Origin: Paragonimus skrjabini miyazakii
Lineage: Eukaryota; Platyhelminthes; Trematoda; Plagiorchiida; Troglotrematidae
NCBI GenBank assembly: GCA_014338405.1
Contig: JTDE01000224.1
Span: 69,562-133,561 of the forward strand
DNA: 64,000 nucleotides
Direction of reading: 5' to 3'
In this document: positions 1 to 12,919 of the stretch, piece by piece
How the letters are laid out: the number at the start of each line of letters is the position of its first letter
Numbering within the stretch: position 1 is the first letter of the stretch
Translations under genes and position numbers: made by a program
Notes under the pieces: model-generated
The model's input: only the letters and a program-made list of their open reading frames with translations
What the model was told of the DNA's origin: nothing
Database searches by the model: none

Positions 1-41
<41 letters not shown>
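1..41. repeat. (TA)n microsatellite
   Basis: Uninterrupted TA dinucleotide repeat at the window edge. Shorter TA runs also occur near 5447-5465 and 33705-33725. Confidence 0.95.
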
Positions 42-43
<2 letters not shown>

Positions 44-3000
44 ATGCTACACTACCGGCTCCAGCAAAACATCCTATAGATTAAGGAAGAGTGTGAGTCC
101 TACGTTATTACACCCGCCATCTACCTGCTCCCTAGATCACAGAACTTGATTACATATGCATATTCGTACACACATAAGCAACAAGTGTACGGCCGAATGG
201 TTCATGGCTGACTTCAACGTCGGTAACTGAACAGTCGCAAGTATCTAACAATAATAGCAAAACACACGTACGTGGCATAGTCAGTATATTTGCGCGAAGC
301 CATCAGTGGTCGAATCGTGGCATAAATAACAGTTGCGATTGAAATTGTAGACGCTCAACAAATTAAGCCGTCTCACAGCTTGATGCATCCGAAACCAAAC
401 TTTTGTTTCAATACATCTATTGGGACTTAATGGGAAGAAAAGTAGTGCCAACTTGGTCATGTCGGTCTCCCTTCACAGCTTGAGAGTAATCAAATTGTTT
501 AACCTCTACCGCTTGAAACAACATGAAGCACATTTTCCTTGTTTGCTTCAAGGGTCACAATTATATCTTCGAGGGAATTTTTGTTTCCTTTGATGGTCAG
601 CTAATATCCAAGGCGCAGTTCATCTGCTTTCCTACAGAAAATGTTACATCTGTGATTATGTTCGACTGGAGTGTCACGTGATCTTGCAGCAGTCTCACAG
701 TAGCCTCTTTTATTTGTAATATTGGGTCTGCATCTCATACAGAGCACGTGATAGCATGTAGCTTTAGAGGTTGTAGATTGAACTACACAGTACAATATAA
801 GACATTACCAACCCAAAACCCAAACATGCATTTCAATTACAAAGACAATCGGAGTTTGACAAATGCATATTTGCATATGCAGCAACAGAAGTTTCGCTGG
901 TTACTTATCTAGTGCCATCAAGAAAATCTTCCGTATAGTTTGGCTATTGTTTTCCAAGTAAAAAATTGGTTTGTTTTCAACTTCATCAAGAGTAGAGCAA
1001 TTGACAAAATTTACCGTTTTTGCTTGCAGGACCCATTGTCTAAGTAGATTAAATGGTCCATACGTGACCTTTTATCGAATCCAAACTTAAACAATTCTAT
1101 TCATTCCCTGGTTGCATACATATGTTAAGGATGGGTTCATTCAGATCGATGGCTTCTAGTCCTATCATGTGGAACATAAAATATCAAAATCGCGGTGGAT
1201 GTATTATCACTTACATGAAAAAATCTTGGTGCCAAGCCGTACACACTATATTTGAATAAATCACAGTCCATACAAATTTTCATATAATGAAAGGCAAACC
1301 CAGGTATTTGGGTAGATATTGCTTAGTTTTACTTGCCAGTATTTAAATATCCCCCAAATAAGCCATTTCAGAAAGAGGAGTAAGTGCCGTCTTTTCTGAT
1401 GCTGCTGCTGTTGAAGGTCAAAACGTTGTTTTGTGCGTTGTCAAGCTAGTTTCGATCGATTTACCATCAACTTCCTCATGACACTCGGTCAACGATATAC
1501 AGTTATTCCTCATACCAGAATTGGCGTCCATCCCGGCTAAGCATTCGTGAATAACCTAAAACTTTCATCTGTTAGCAGACAGTCAGCACTGGGTAATTGA
1601 GACTGCAAATTTCTAGACATTTCTCTATTGTTTATAATAAAATTGCCATCGGGAGTAAACTCGTTACTTCGAGTGCAAGTTAAAGCAACAAACATCTTCC
1701 TTTGAATACTTCAATAACTTAGGGGAGCAAAATTTGCCTGACTTCTTTCATTCTAATCTTTTCGCCCACTACAATCAACAGTTGATTATTTAAGCTCTTA
1801 CGTTAACGTATGTCGTCTCTGGAAGACATTTTTCGTAAATTATGATGTGTTCTCATCCTCTCATTTCAAGGAACTTTATTGGAAGAAAGATAGCAAACAG
1901 CTAAGCAGTAGTGAAATCACTTTTATCGGCAACAAACAAGTGGATTGCAGTGCTTCAATATTGTGTACTCTCAGCCTATGAAAAAATTGGATGGTATTGG
2001 TTGCCCTACAGAAAGAAGACCATTTCGCGCTACTGAAGACCCTAACCTTAATTTTAAAAGTTCAAGGAACTGTATGTGAACTGTTCCCTTCGATTAACAC
2101 TCTCCTTCATATTGAACATGAAAATGTTTACACGGAATTGATGCACTTTGACACCAGCGAGGCAGAAGTCCGAAGGGTCTGTAGTCCGTTACTCTTAAAC
2201 AGTGTACTCAACTTTTGGGCACTTTTGGCTGAAACCTTAGAAGGTAAATTTGTAAAATGCATTAAACAGTAAAAGATCGTTGACTGTAGAAAGAATTTTA
2301 ATGTCACACAAATCTCAAAGATCAACACACCCAAATTATGTTTCACTGCATGCAGTTCGGTGAAATGGAAAGTTTACAGAACTTTCTCTCCTTAAACTAA
2401 ATGTTCCAAAATACCTACACTGATTCAAATCGGTATTCGTATTGTCAGTTCCAGTCCATTGTTGACACACTGCCCTACCTTACCCAGCTCATTTTTTCAT
2501 CCCTTTAAGGGATGATATTGAGGAATTATGTTTCGAATCGTCTCCACTATATTTCCTTAACTGGTCAAAAACCAGCAACACCAAATCATAAATCCGGGTG
2601 TCCTTCAGAGTGTAGTTCGTTGTCTATTTTTCTCTGTTTATGTGACCCCATACCCATTTCTAAATATTGCCTTTCGCCACTCAATGCAACAAAATGGTTG
2701 TTCGGTCTAACATACGGTGTTCATCACTCAGTACATACAAACACTTCGATGTTCTACTATCGCTTTTTTAAAGAATGACTTACTGACGTCGTTTGGATGA
2801 CTGTCACCAAATCCAAATGGAGAGCAAGTTTCCTCCTAAGCTCCAGCCTGTTCAGGTATCAAGCTGAACCACAGTTTTACGTAGGCTGTTCATATTGGCA
2901 ATCTTGTCATCGAGGCAAGAAAACTCATGTTTCATATTGCATACTTAAAGTCGTTTTCAACCCTGTATAATCTCATCCTCCGTTTTTTGGAGACATACAT

Positions 3001-4484
3001 ATCGCCATGATAGTTATTTTTGTTTCCCCGCAGTTGTGTAGATAGTGAATCGAATCAAATCCCAATGTGCATAAAACATTTCCGGGGCTTGATTTGATTG
3101 CGATGTAATTTGAGTAAACTACGATCCCAGTTTGTGGGAGAGTTAAACTCTGGTCATTACATTACGGGACATTACATTTTCGTTCAATGAACTGACCGCT
3201 GCTATTGAGTTAGCCGTTATATGTTGAATACACAAAGATATGTCACGAATGATACATACACAAATTCTTTTGTATAGTATTTGTCTAACTTCAGTTTTTG
3301 TACTCTACTTTTGCAGATGTATAGAAAAACATGAGTCACAGCATCGAACTAAATAGATTTGTAACCTATGCAAAACTGAACGAAAAGTAATCAAAAAACC
3401 GAAAAACTGATGGGAGGTAGTTAAAGAACTGTGGACATTCAAATAATTTACAAAAATACTGTTATCTTGTTATAATCTCCTGTGATTTGATAAGTGATGC
3501 TCATCATGTGGTCGTTTCTAGGTGGGTTTTCTTAATTGGGTTCGATGAATGCTGTTCTACACCGACAGTCATCGTTTTATCATGATCAAGGTAGGTAGGT
3601 ATAACGATTTGACGGTGGAAAAAAGGGATGAAAACAGTTATCAGCGTGGTACTAGCGAGTCCCGTCGCACATTATGTGGTCAACCTAACAGAAAAGTGGA
3701 AGTCCTCATCCGATCTCGAGATATAGAGTGACACTATAATCATCTTACAGGATGGTTATTTACTGCACCTATCTCATCATTTTAGGTTGTAGTTTTATGT
3801 GAAGTTATCAGAATATTCGGCTCGAAACTTCGGTCCGAAAGCTTTGAGACAAAAATATGAGAAAATTACATAAAAAGTGGTAAAAACTTCCTTATGAATA
3901 TTAGCTAAGGAGCGTTCTCTTGTAAAAAAAACGAATAACTGAAAATAGATTACTATAATTCTTGTTGAATTGCAAGCACGGGAATTTCTGAAATTGTTTC
4001 ATAAAACCTGGCATTTTATGATATATAAAATAGTTTATTGACTTGTCTTGCAAGTTTTAAATCAACATCTTACAGTCCAAAGTAGGTTCGTGGTTACTTC
4101 TCACGTGCTTTTGCGTTTCATGACTCCTGTTGCTTATATTATGCTCTACCTATACATGGCGGTGATATTAAGCATTATTTTTCCAGTTAACATTTATTTA
4201 AAAAACAAACAAACTTTGCTAATTAAACGCTGATCAGGCTAATGCAAAAATACATATCAATGTAGCGGTTGTTTGTAATTTGGTGGAACACACTGGTCAG
4301 TGCCCTCTGTGTGGACAGACAGACAGTAAAGCATGTATCATCATACAGTGTAGATGAACATTAAAATGTTCAAAGTTCGAAAGGAAACGATCAGTACGAT
4401 AAAATCGGGTTAATCATACATTACCTAGAAAAGTGACGACCAGATTATTAGACATACAGTGGAATAAGATCGAGAGATGGAGGT
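42..4484. other. Non-coding stretch, nothing recognised
   Basis: Only short open frames of the size expected by chance are present, the longest being 93 codons at 1991-2272. No domain, tRNA or repeat element was recognised. The stretch may be part of a PKG intron or 3' flank, because the missing C-terminal half of that gene should lie in this direction on the minus strand, but no kinase motif such as DLKPEN, DFG or APE was found. Confidence 0.5.
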
Positions 4485-4545
4485 ATGTAGTTTTGGCTTT
4501 GAAAGAAATGGAGTCTAGACTCGAATAACAAGAGCAAACAATACT
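4485..4545 (-). repeat. Possible decayed hammerhead-repeat fragment
   Basis: On the minus strand this reads like the 3' half of the hammerhead repeat: a CGAGTCTAG block, then a T-rich TTTCTTTCAAAG block matching the TTCTTTTCGAAAG that follows the ribozyme in intact copies. The ribozyme core is missing. It is short and could be coincidental. Confidence 0.3.
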
Positions 4546-5254
4546 TTTAAGTATTTAGCTGGACGCCAACCAGTCCCATGATCTCAAGTACGAACAAGTG
4601 AACGCAAAACAATTTCGTATGTGACTATAGATGTGAGAAATAAAATTTTGACCAACCGATATCTCTGAGCAGTAGAAGTACAATTCACCTGCTTGATTCA
4701 AATAGGTCTAGCCTGAGATGACTACAAACTGGCCAGAAATTAGATGTAAGTAGAGTAATTTCTTCAGTTAACAGTTTCGGAAACGAAGACGTGAGGGTTT
4801 GAGGGTTAAACAGAAATTCATTAGGACTAACACCTTTTGTTCATTAGACTAAAAACACAATTAAAAACGATGATTTTTAAGTTGTCAGTACTACGTCCTA
4901 GTCCGTCGATGTATGACCTAATTTCCTCTTGGATGAAACTACTCAAAAACTGGCAACCATATCTCTTTACAATGTTTGGAGTACAGTTACTTACTGTGCA
5001 ACACTAAAGTTTATTTAACAGTTCGGATGTAATAAAACGTCTGCAAAGATTTTTAGCAAAATATTCAATTTGACGGCACAGAAATTGTACAGTTGTGAAC
5101 TAAAGTTTCCAGTACTATTCGAGTTACCTCACCAACGGCAAAGTCGGGAGTATCAAAGTAAAATCACTGAATCGTATACAGTATCATGCGGAGTAACGAC
5201 GCACTACGCTTCTGATTACCGCAAAATTTAGTCTGTACTCTATTTTGCTTCACA

Positions 5255-5390
5255 CCTGCGCTGTTGTGATATTATCGACCGGAGGTCGAAGGCCGACTGT
5301 TACAAGGATATGTACTGCTAGCTGGCCCTAACAACATTAGAAGTCGCCACCGATGTATCCTTCCGAAAAAGACTAACTGAAGAATTTATT
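5255..5390 (+). repeat. Strongly decayed hammerhead-repeat copy
   Basis: The order of blocks is as in the better copy at 19.85-20.13k: GGATATGTACTGCTAG in place of GGATATGTACTACTGACG, then CCTAACAACA, then CCGAAAAAGACTAACTG in place of TTCGAAAGG..GACTAG. The catalytic core is destroyed. Assignment rests on block order rather than long identity. Confidence 0.4.
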
Positions 5391-7780
5391 TTATGTGAAA
5401 TTATGAGTAATATTTGTTGCAAAACTGCATAAATTTAACCCAGTATAATATATATATATATATTGTTTGGACAGTTATCGTAAGATTAGCGTGTTCATAT
5501 GCTCGAAGCTAAAAAAACACCTGCGTTTTTTAGACACACATGCTATCTATCCGCACACCCCATAAGAATTACACTGAGGAGCGTGTGAATATTAGCCCAC
5601 ACACCACATCTGTTACAGGTTCATCTATCATGATACAAAACACAACAGGACTATTCTTAACTCTAGAAGATAAACATGAAGATAATCAGACATACACATT
5701 GAAATTTTAATCAATAAGAAACAAGCATGTTAGTTCCGGTCAACAGCAATCACAAACATTTTGAAAGACAGATTATAGAGCACAGTAGAGGAATTCGTAA
5801 TAATCTGGTCACAAACACATGCTACCCTTTTTGGTGGAATTACTAATCAACCATGTAGGTAATAAAGTGTTTTCAAACGTGCTGGTCACGAACCGACTTT
5901 TTTACCCATCAGACTGCTTCGGAGTCACAACAGCTCGTGAACAGCTAGCTGCTTGAGCCACTTGTACACCAAGTATGTTGATGTGGCGAACTCTGAGATA
6001 GAATCCAGAAAACATGAAATGTATTGTTATCCTAGTCATAATACTTCACGATTTTTTGAACTACACTATACCAAGCGATTGAATTAGTGACATCATTCCC
6101 ATTATTTGAGGTTCAGCCAGACCAATTACAGACGACAATACCATCAAATACAGTGAGTCAAACAAATTGTTGTCGTAAAAATGGAATTCCCTTGTTAAGC
6201 TTAACTGCAAGATGGATGGCACAAAGACGGATAGTTCTAAAACGTCATGGATGTCAGAGCACAAAGAAGGTAAAGAAAAAACTCTCTGTTCTTTCTGATA
6301 ACCTGCCACCGATTATAATTGTTAATAACAAGGGGATTGCTAGAGTAGATAAGGAAATATCTCACAATAATAAGGTTATGATAATTGAAAATAACGATCG
6401 ATTTCGTAATTTGAGTTGATTTATCTGTGTTCGGTCGTTTGCAAAATACGGTGTCTACATTATCAACGTTTCATCAGCAAACAAGGTGACATAATCGATG
6501 CGCAAGGGTTTGAAGTTGTAAAATTTGGTGGTGCGACTGCGAAGGTTAGTCGTTGTAGACAATGTTAAAAAAACCTTTTAACCTGATTCTTAATGGCCAC
6601 TTCTGATTTTCGTTGGTCCTTTGACAATTTTTGGTGTTTAGAGCCTGGATTGGGTGAACTTTTCCTTTTTGCAATCTTTCATGATTGGTTGTCTATTGTT
6701 AAATTTAGAATATTATATTAGTATGTTGAAGTTCACCCGTTTGGCTGTGCGTTGATAGTTGGTTGTAGATGCGCTTCCGCAAACCGAATTCCCTACCTTG
6801 CACTCATTCATCCACTTTATCCACTTCAGTCTGTCTGTATATCGAACCGGTTGACGAATACTCCGAGTTCAGAAATTTTACGTGCTTGTTGTTTGCTTAG
6901 GCAAAAATCTCTGTGACATTAATGTTGAACTTGTGTCCAGTGTCGTCCTCGGGAAGGGGATCAGTGATAACTGGTCACGTTTCTAGATGGCTAATTTGGC
7001 TGACGCAGAGTTTTCCTTTACTAGTTGATATGAGGCACATTTTGGTTTCCACAGTGTTTTGCTTACAACTGCTATGTTAGAACTAACAATAAGCAACCAA
7101 TCAAGCTTAGGGTTAAATGGTTAATGACTAAACGCAACGAATCAAACCTCAGGTCAAAGGGACTATGACAATCAGACTTCAATCTGAAAGGTCTTTCCAA
7201 CACTACATGTAAAATGGGACATACACTGACCTTCACCAATCGCATCACTCAGCGTTATATATACAAAGTCTTAGGCACTCATGTTATCATTTTGTTTAGT
7301 GATGAGACATTCGGAACCCAAACCCCAGAATTGATGAACAGCCGAACACCGAGAGTGGTAGGGATAGAAACGGAGCACATTTAGTTTAGGAATGACACAA
7401 TGGAATTTCGAGGTGTGAAAAATTCTCATTGCGAAGAAACATTGGGGCTCGACTTATTCAGCGTGGTGTGCCGGTTTACTGTAAGTGGAGCAACTACATC
7501 TGCGTCATCTTCGTTGTACATGTTAACCTGGTGGCTAGCATAACGAAGTTCAGTACTGGAAACCCTGGAGTCTTCGAAAGACTTTTCGTTGTTCTAGAAA
7601 AAGTGACACGATTAGTGTAAACATAACTTATATTTTCTGGACAGAATTGACGTAGACCCATAGAACAAAAACTAGACATGAAGAAGAATCACCCAGAAAA
7701 GTATATGCCCAGGCGAATCAGAATCGGCCTGTTATATCTGGAATTACGAAGTACCCAGCATATAAGCTAGGTGATGGAAA
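5391..7780. other. Non-coding stretch, nothing recognised
   Basis: No domain, tRNA or repeat family was recognised. A 110-codon basic open frame (6087-6419, plus) has no recognisable motif and no clear splice borders, so it is not called as a gene. Confidence 0.45.
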
Positions 7781-7784
7781 TGTG

Positions 7785-7815
7785 TTTTATCATCATCATC
7801 ATCATCATCATCACC
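7785..7815 (-). repeat. (TGA)n tail, probable 3' end of the RTE-type element
   Basis: A run of ATC/CAT triplets on the plus strand, which is (TGA)n on the minus strand. It sits downstream of the minus-strand reverse transcriptase. RTE-clade elements are known to end in short tandem repeats rather than a poly(A) tail, so this is the likely 3' terminus. That link is inferred from position and orientation. Confidence 0.6.
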
Positions 7816-8282
7816 ATAGACAGCAATACGTCAGTGATGAATACTGGTGCCTAAATGCCACACAACCAAGAAGAAGAAAAAGCAAACCCCGTATAGGAAG
7901 AGAGAAAGAAAAAAATGGAAGGGGAGGGGACCTAACTACTAAAAGTAGCTACGTCCATATTCAAACATACAACATCAAGGCGCCTACACCTTGAAAACAA
8001 ACAACCAAGCTGTATATGAAAGTGAGGCATCATCAGCAACACAGCTTCCTTACGACTCTCAGTGCCACGCGTCATTAAGTACGCTTACTTCCCAGACAAC
8101 TCGGTCAAGCAACGACAACATTCATGCCACTGAGCCAGAGAAGCTATCACCTACCCTGACGTTCCCAGCCACCGACTTCATGAGTCGCAAGGGCCCCAAC
8201 CCTGGAGACAAACCCGATCTACAGTGACCAACTCATTCGTGAACGATTTCATTTGTCTACGCCAGGCCATCATCCGCCTACC

Positions 8283-8843
8283 TCACACCTTGAACCAGTT
8301 GGCCGCAGCGTCGGAAAAGAGGGCTCGGTGTGGCAGACAACTAGCTGGCATCCTTAGTACATGACCTAACCATCTAAGTCTGTGCAAATGTAGTGACTGA
8401 ACAGAAGAACTCGTTTGATAATCATAACCAAGTACCCGCTTCCTAACCCCCTTGGTACTTACTCGTTGGTGCCACCCGATACGAGTGATTGAATGCAGAC
8501 ATCGGTGGTCAAATGCCTGAAGACGGTTCACGTGATCTACCCTAAGCGGCTAGGTTTTGCTGCTGTGTAGTAATATAACCCTCACTGTTGACCGATATAC
8601 ACGACTTTTAAGCTTCAGAGAGATATCATTCTGTTGCCATAGATGTCTCAGATTAGCGTACACCGTCCTAGCCGTGGAGATACGCGCTTCTGTTTCATTC
8701 ACTGCACCGCCACCACTGTTAATGCAGCTTTCCAGGTACAAAAACCGGTATATAACATCCATGATTTCATTATCTAACGATGAATCTACGTAATCACAGC
8801 AATCTTGTAGAAGCACTTTGCATTTTGAGGCTGCAAAGTGCAT
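8283..8843 (-). pseudogene. RTE-type RT thumb and C-terminal region, broken
   Basis: This continues the reverse transcriptase of the element in two frames. The first piece (8843-8550) begins MHFAASKCKVLLQD, matching the segment that follows the RT catalytic motif in trematode RTE-like elements (SKCKVLLQDW). The second (8531-8283) holds NRLQAFDHRCLHSI and HRLRWLGHVLRMP, the conserved end region of this family. A frameshift or stop near 8540 separates them. No function remains. Confidence 0.8.
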
Positions 8844-8894
8844 CCCGAATTACTTAATAGAACGTGATATAGCGTTTAGCGTTGTTTGTGCCGT

Positions 8895-9679
8895 TTAAAC
8901 GTTGTCAAACAGCAACACCTTGTCACCAGCATAATCAAGATCAATCAGCCTTCCACCAGGTAGGAGGTGCACGCCAGCATCATTTGAATGCCGCAGACAG
9001 TCCTCCATTATTTCGCCTATGACGAAATTGAACAAAAATGGTGAAAGGGGACAGCCTTGACGAACACCGCTTCTGGTGCTGAAACTATCAGACAACACAT
9101 CGTAAACCCTAACCTGAGCCGAAGGATGGGAGTAAAGCGCCGACAGTATGTTCACATACTTGGTCGGCACACCCAAGCGTTTAAGCGACTCTAAAAGTGT
9201 AGATCGATCCACTGAATCGAATGCACCTTTATAATCGAGAAATACGGCAATTGTTGGCCGGCGGTATACATGACGCTGTTCCAAAATTTGACGAAAGGTA
9301 AAAATATTATCCATACATCCCCGGACAGGACGAAACCCTGCCTGTTCTCCTCTAATGTTTCCATCACGATCTGCAGTTAGTCGACGAAATATAATGAATA
9401 CCAGAACCCATGAAATGACTGGGGTCAAACCAACACCCTATGGTTTACGCAAGATCCCCGGACTCCTTTCTTAAATATGGGAACTGTTATCGAGTGGCAC
9501 CAGCACGGAGGGATGGTCTCTGTCGTCCACACAAGGTTAAACAACTGAGTTAAGGCCTCTCCTAAAGCCTCTCCATCTTCTCTGGAAAGTGCTGGCACGA
9601 GATCGTTTGGAACAATAGCCCTATTACGGTTGAGAGCCGAGATGCAGTTGTAAACCTCAGTCTCAGTGGGTGGTTCCAA
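8895..9679 (-). pseudogene. RTE-type reverse transcriptase core, broken
   Basis: This part copied the element's RNA into DNA at the nicked target. The first piece (9679-9425) holds the RT fingers: a proline-rich start, then SITVPIFKKGVRGSC. A frameshift at about 9428 moves into the second piece (9428-8895), with GEQAGFRPVRGCMDNIFT, the palm motif A region VFLDYKGAFDSVDR and motif B SGVRQGCPLSPFLFN. Motif C, normally YADD, reads YAGD, so the first aspartate of the catalytic pair is lost. With the frameshift this makes the copy inactive. The family is clear; the exact clade is inferred. Confidence 0.88.
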
Positions 9680-9844
9680 ATCTACCGACTAGGGTGCTAC
9701 ATCACAAGTTTGTGGTGGAAACATAATAAAAGAAAGAGGCCAGCTAAATGGACTCTCAAAGTGTTCCGCCCAACACTGTAACCTTCTGGACTTATTGCAG
9801 ATGCGAGTGCCATCTGCCTCGCTGATAGCCTACCTGACAAGTGG

Positions 9845-10045
9845 TCACCTGGGACTAGTAGTACGGATAAGCTTGTAGAGTGTGTCGGTGTTCCCTAAAG
9901 CAAAAGAGGCTTCCATTCCCTTAACTTTTTCCATTAACCAAGCATCACGAGCAGCCTTCAGGCCATGGTTCAGTTTCCTACGGATGTCTCCTCTAGACCC
10001 GTTAAATGAACAGCCAGGAGGTGTATTCCGTGTAGCAGTTAACAA
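9845..10045 (-). pseudogene. RTE-type linker between endonuclease and RT
   Basis: A short open piece that includes NHGLKAARDAWLMEKVKGME and TLYKLIRT. It resembles the basic linker between endonuclease and RT domains in this element family (W..KA.EME.A...GN...L..LIR pattern). It lies between the two domains in the expected order and orientation. No independent function is expected. Confidence 0.65.
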
Positions 10046-10463
10046 CTCCAGAGATTTCTACGAGACTCATTGTTTATTTAACCGGTGTACTCCCTTGCCG
10101 CATACCACTATACCTGCTTCATAACTTTTTGTGAGACTTTGAACCAGCAACTATCAGGATGTTCGGAATGAAAACTGCTAAGGCAGCTTTCTAAGCTGGT
10201 TTGGTACTGTAACGAGCGATCGAAACTAATTAACGCGCACGGATTGAATCTGAAGTGGTAATTATTACACGGCTGCTTTGTTCACCTTTCGAGTTGTTAC
10301 GTCAACATCGTGCACGAGGACTCTGAATCAACGGATATTCAGACTAACAAAGAGGACAATTTCATTTGAACGTAACTCTATCATACAGCTGTACACTCGC
10401 CTTGTTTTGGTTATTCTAGTACCGCTGCGTGTTGCATAATAAATCTTTGGATACAATCTCTGT

Positions 10464-11350
10464 CTACTCTTCTGATTGCATGCTGCAGTACGTATGCTTC
10501 ACCGATGGTAAAGCCAATTCCTCAACAACCAGTCGTTGCTGTCGGTGGGGCCGTTGTCCAGCAAAAGTAAGAACAAAACGACAACATACCAATGCATGAT
10601 CCTCATCCAGGTATATGCTCCAATAAAAACGATAGTCTTGAAGGGAACCAGGCCACATATAATTAACGGTCTATCTGAGACCAGTCCTGATTCGGAGCAG
10701 GAGGGCGCCAAGTATAGCAGTGACCTGCACGATGCCTAAAACTAGTGCTGACTAGAAATGGATTATTCTTAGCGTACAGCTGCAACAGTCGGCCGCCATT
10801 ATCTGACAGATGTTACGCTATTCCAAACCTGCCACTTAAAGGAGACTCAGCTTCACCAAGGCAGCTGACCTGGGCGTTCACACCTCCGGCCAGAATGGCT
10901 ATATCATAATAGTGTGTCAACCGAAGTAGAGCGGCCAGATCCGAGTAAAATGAGTCTAAAACACTGGCGTCAGTTGGAACATTTGCCGACACAGTAAAAA
11001 GAGTTCTGTAGGTTTTGAGTCTAGAGCTGGCCTTAGCAGAACCCGTCACGCCGACGGCACACAATTTACTGTTAATAGGAGTCAAGTGTATCAGTGTAAC
11101 AGTTGCTGTCGCGCTGGGAACTAAATCTAATCCAGCCCGACCGACAGCGGCGACCGTGAAGTCACCCGCAGTGCATAACCAGTAACGGGTAGACAGTGTG
11201 GGTGCTGATGGTTTCATACGTTGAATACTGTCCTGGAATATAACCTCTGAAACACAACATATATCGACATTCAACGAGTTTTACGTTCGCGTGCGAGTGA
11301 CCCGTTAACCTATCTGTTTTAGAGTGCGAACGTTGAAATCACTTACATTA
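10464..11350 (-). pseudogene. APE-type endonuclease of the RTE element, broken
   Basis: The 11274-10813 piece starts MNVDICCVSEV, where related elements have the DI..L.E endonuclease motif, and ends with DIAILAGGVNAQVSCLGE. Functional relatives have AGDMNAQ here, so the metal- and substrate-binding aspartate is now glycine. Another frame continues with NNGGRLLQLYAKNN and HCYTWRPPAPNQ, the conserved endonuclease end, and DHALVCCRFVLTFAGQRPH follows at about 10.6k. The enzyme would nick target DNA to prime reverse transcription. This copy has several frame breaks and the D-to-G change. Confidence 0.78.
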
Positions 11351-11594
11351 ATTTGCATTCTGGGGCTAACCAAAGTGTGAAAGAGTCCTGAGGGTGAGTG
11401 GTAAGAGATCGGAGTCAACGACACAGCGTTACCACGATTAGCTATATGTATTGTGGGGCCTGAAGAGAAATCACCAGAACTGAGTGTCAGGAGAGGCTTA
11501 CAACCAAATCTAATGACAGTAGGAGAGTGGTCAGCCGTAGCACCCTGTTGTATGCATCAGATAGGGTGACCAAGTTTATACTACGAGACAACTT

Positions 11595-12530
11595 ATGCGG
11601 TATGAGATTGACAGTGTTGTGAGTATTAATGGTTGCATGTGGGCTGCGATACTGCCAGGACGCCCAAACCTAGACAGGAGAACGATTAGGGTTCTCAACC
11701 AAAGCCTTTGGCTCAAAAGCCTATACCGCAAGGCATCGTGTACCAGATGGTTTACAGTGGAAGATGCTGGTCACACAGTTAGAAACAGGGAACAGTTCAT
11801 AACCCTCATTGAAAAGGGTTACTGGGAATCAGTGATAAGCGCCACTATCGCATACCATAGGAAAGACAAAAACCATGTCGGTGAATCTGATGTATTTCTA
11901 GTTGTCCTCAGGGTCGTTCTAGATCATACTGATGATTTGTCCGTGAGTTTTGACGAAATTTGTTCAGTCTTTGTAATCTCCATGGTCACATAACAATCAG
12001 AACAACTGTTGTCTCACATACACGATTTACCTTGACCGCCTGACACCAAATTCGGTGTTGGGTGACACAGCTGGTCAAGCTTAAGGGTATGGAGAACATC
12101 CGGAAAGTACGAATAGCATATTTGTCTGTATACCATCACCGTGAAAGGGAATTCACCTGCAATGTCTAGTGTTGTGTTAGTAGCTTACTTTTCACGTTCA
12201 GTCTCAATGTTGGTTTTACCTTAAACCAGATTCATCAGGTTCTCGATGTAAGGACACATGCTGGTTTGCAGTATACTGATAATTTCAGAGTCCCTCATGG
12301 CTTCCGGCAAATTGGACAGCCAAAGATCAGAAGGTAACGTTCGATGACTCTTCTCAGGTGAAACGAAATGGTGAGTGAGCAAAATTTGAATTTGAAAGTA
12401 TATTTTACAAATGGTTCTCTGGAAGTTTCACAGTAAATATGTTCCGGACACCAAATACTGGGTTAAAGTTAAACTCTTAGTAGATTCAGGAAGATGTGCT
12501 TCAGTAGTGTACTTAGAAGACATGGAATAA
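11595..12530 (+). pseudogene. Possible LTR-retrotransposon gag/protease relic
   Basis: A 132-codon open frame (11595-11993) of unknown identity is followed at 12441-12530 by a frame reading VKLLVDSGRCASVVYLEDM and then a stop. The hydrophobic-DSG-..-SVV pattern is like the active-site loop of retroelement aspartic proteases (D-T/S-G-A). Nothing matching integrase or RNase H was recognised beyond it. The link between the two pieces is inference from order; the DSG match is short and could be chance. Confidence 0.35.
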
Positions 12531-12919
12531 ACATTGGGAAAGAATCGTAAGTGTGGTTATTTTAGGTCTGTGGTCTGCCACGTGAACGTTTTCGTAATTA
12601 TCACCTGTCGTGGCCATGGGATTGTAATATTCACACGCCAGGTCACCTTTAAAATATCATTTCACAGTATTCATGTTCCCCTTCGGTGCAGGATTTGACG
12701 AAATCAGTTTAGTAAGGATCAAATTTCGGGGTTACGTTTAAGTTTATTTCCGATTGAACACCACCCACACTCAACGGAAGTCCCTGCATTCAGATAGATC
12801 TTTTGGAGGGTGCAGTTTTTAGGAAACTACTAGACTGGAATTCCCCACTTATTAGGAAGTGGCTAACGCATTCGACCCACTTACGCGACAATCAGAGTGC
12901 AACCTACGACAGGGACTAG

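Larger units (their letters stand above)
7785..11350 (-). mobile_element. Decayed RTE-type non-LTR retrotransposon
   Basis: Reading on the minus strand from about 11.35k down, the order is an APE-type endonuclease (11274-10560), a linker (10045-9845), reverse transcriptase (9679-8550), a C-terminal region with HRLRWLGHVLRMP (8531-8283), and a (TGA)n tail. The order and motifs are those of RTE-like LINEs common in trematodes. The coding sequence is split among at least six pieces by frameshifts and stops, and active-site residues are changed in both enzymes, so it cannot move by itself. The 5' end is not defined. The clade name is by resemblance; a related APE-RT clade is possible. Confidence 0.85.

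Noticed and set aside
5447..5465. TA-rich run as a possible promoter
   Set aside because: Simple TA microsatellites occur several times in the window with no gene start nearby.
6087..6419. 110-codon basic open frame
   Set aside because: No motif, no clear splice borders, and the length is within chance expectation for this composition.
6770..6800. Minus-strand EFGLRK resembling a kinase DFG motif, as the missing PKG exon
   Set aside because: No neighbouring kinase residues, wrong residue for the catalytic aspartate, and no phase match to the hinge exon.
8557..8793. Plus-strand open frames across the RTE region
   Set aside because: They are antisense shadows of the minus-strand reverse transcriptase.
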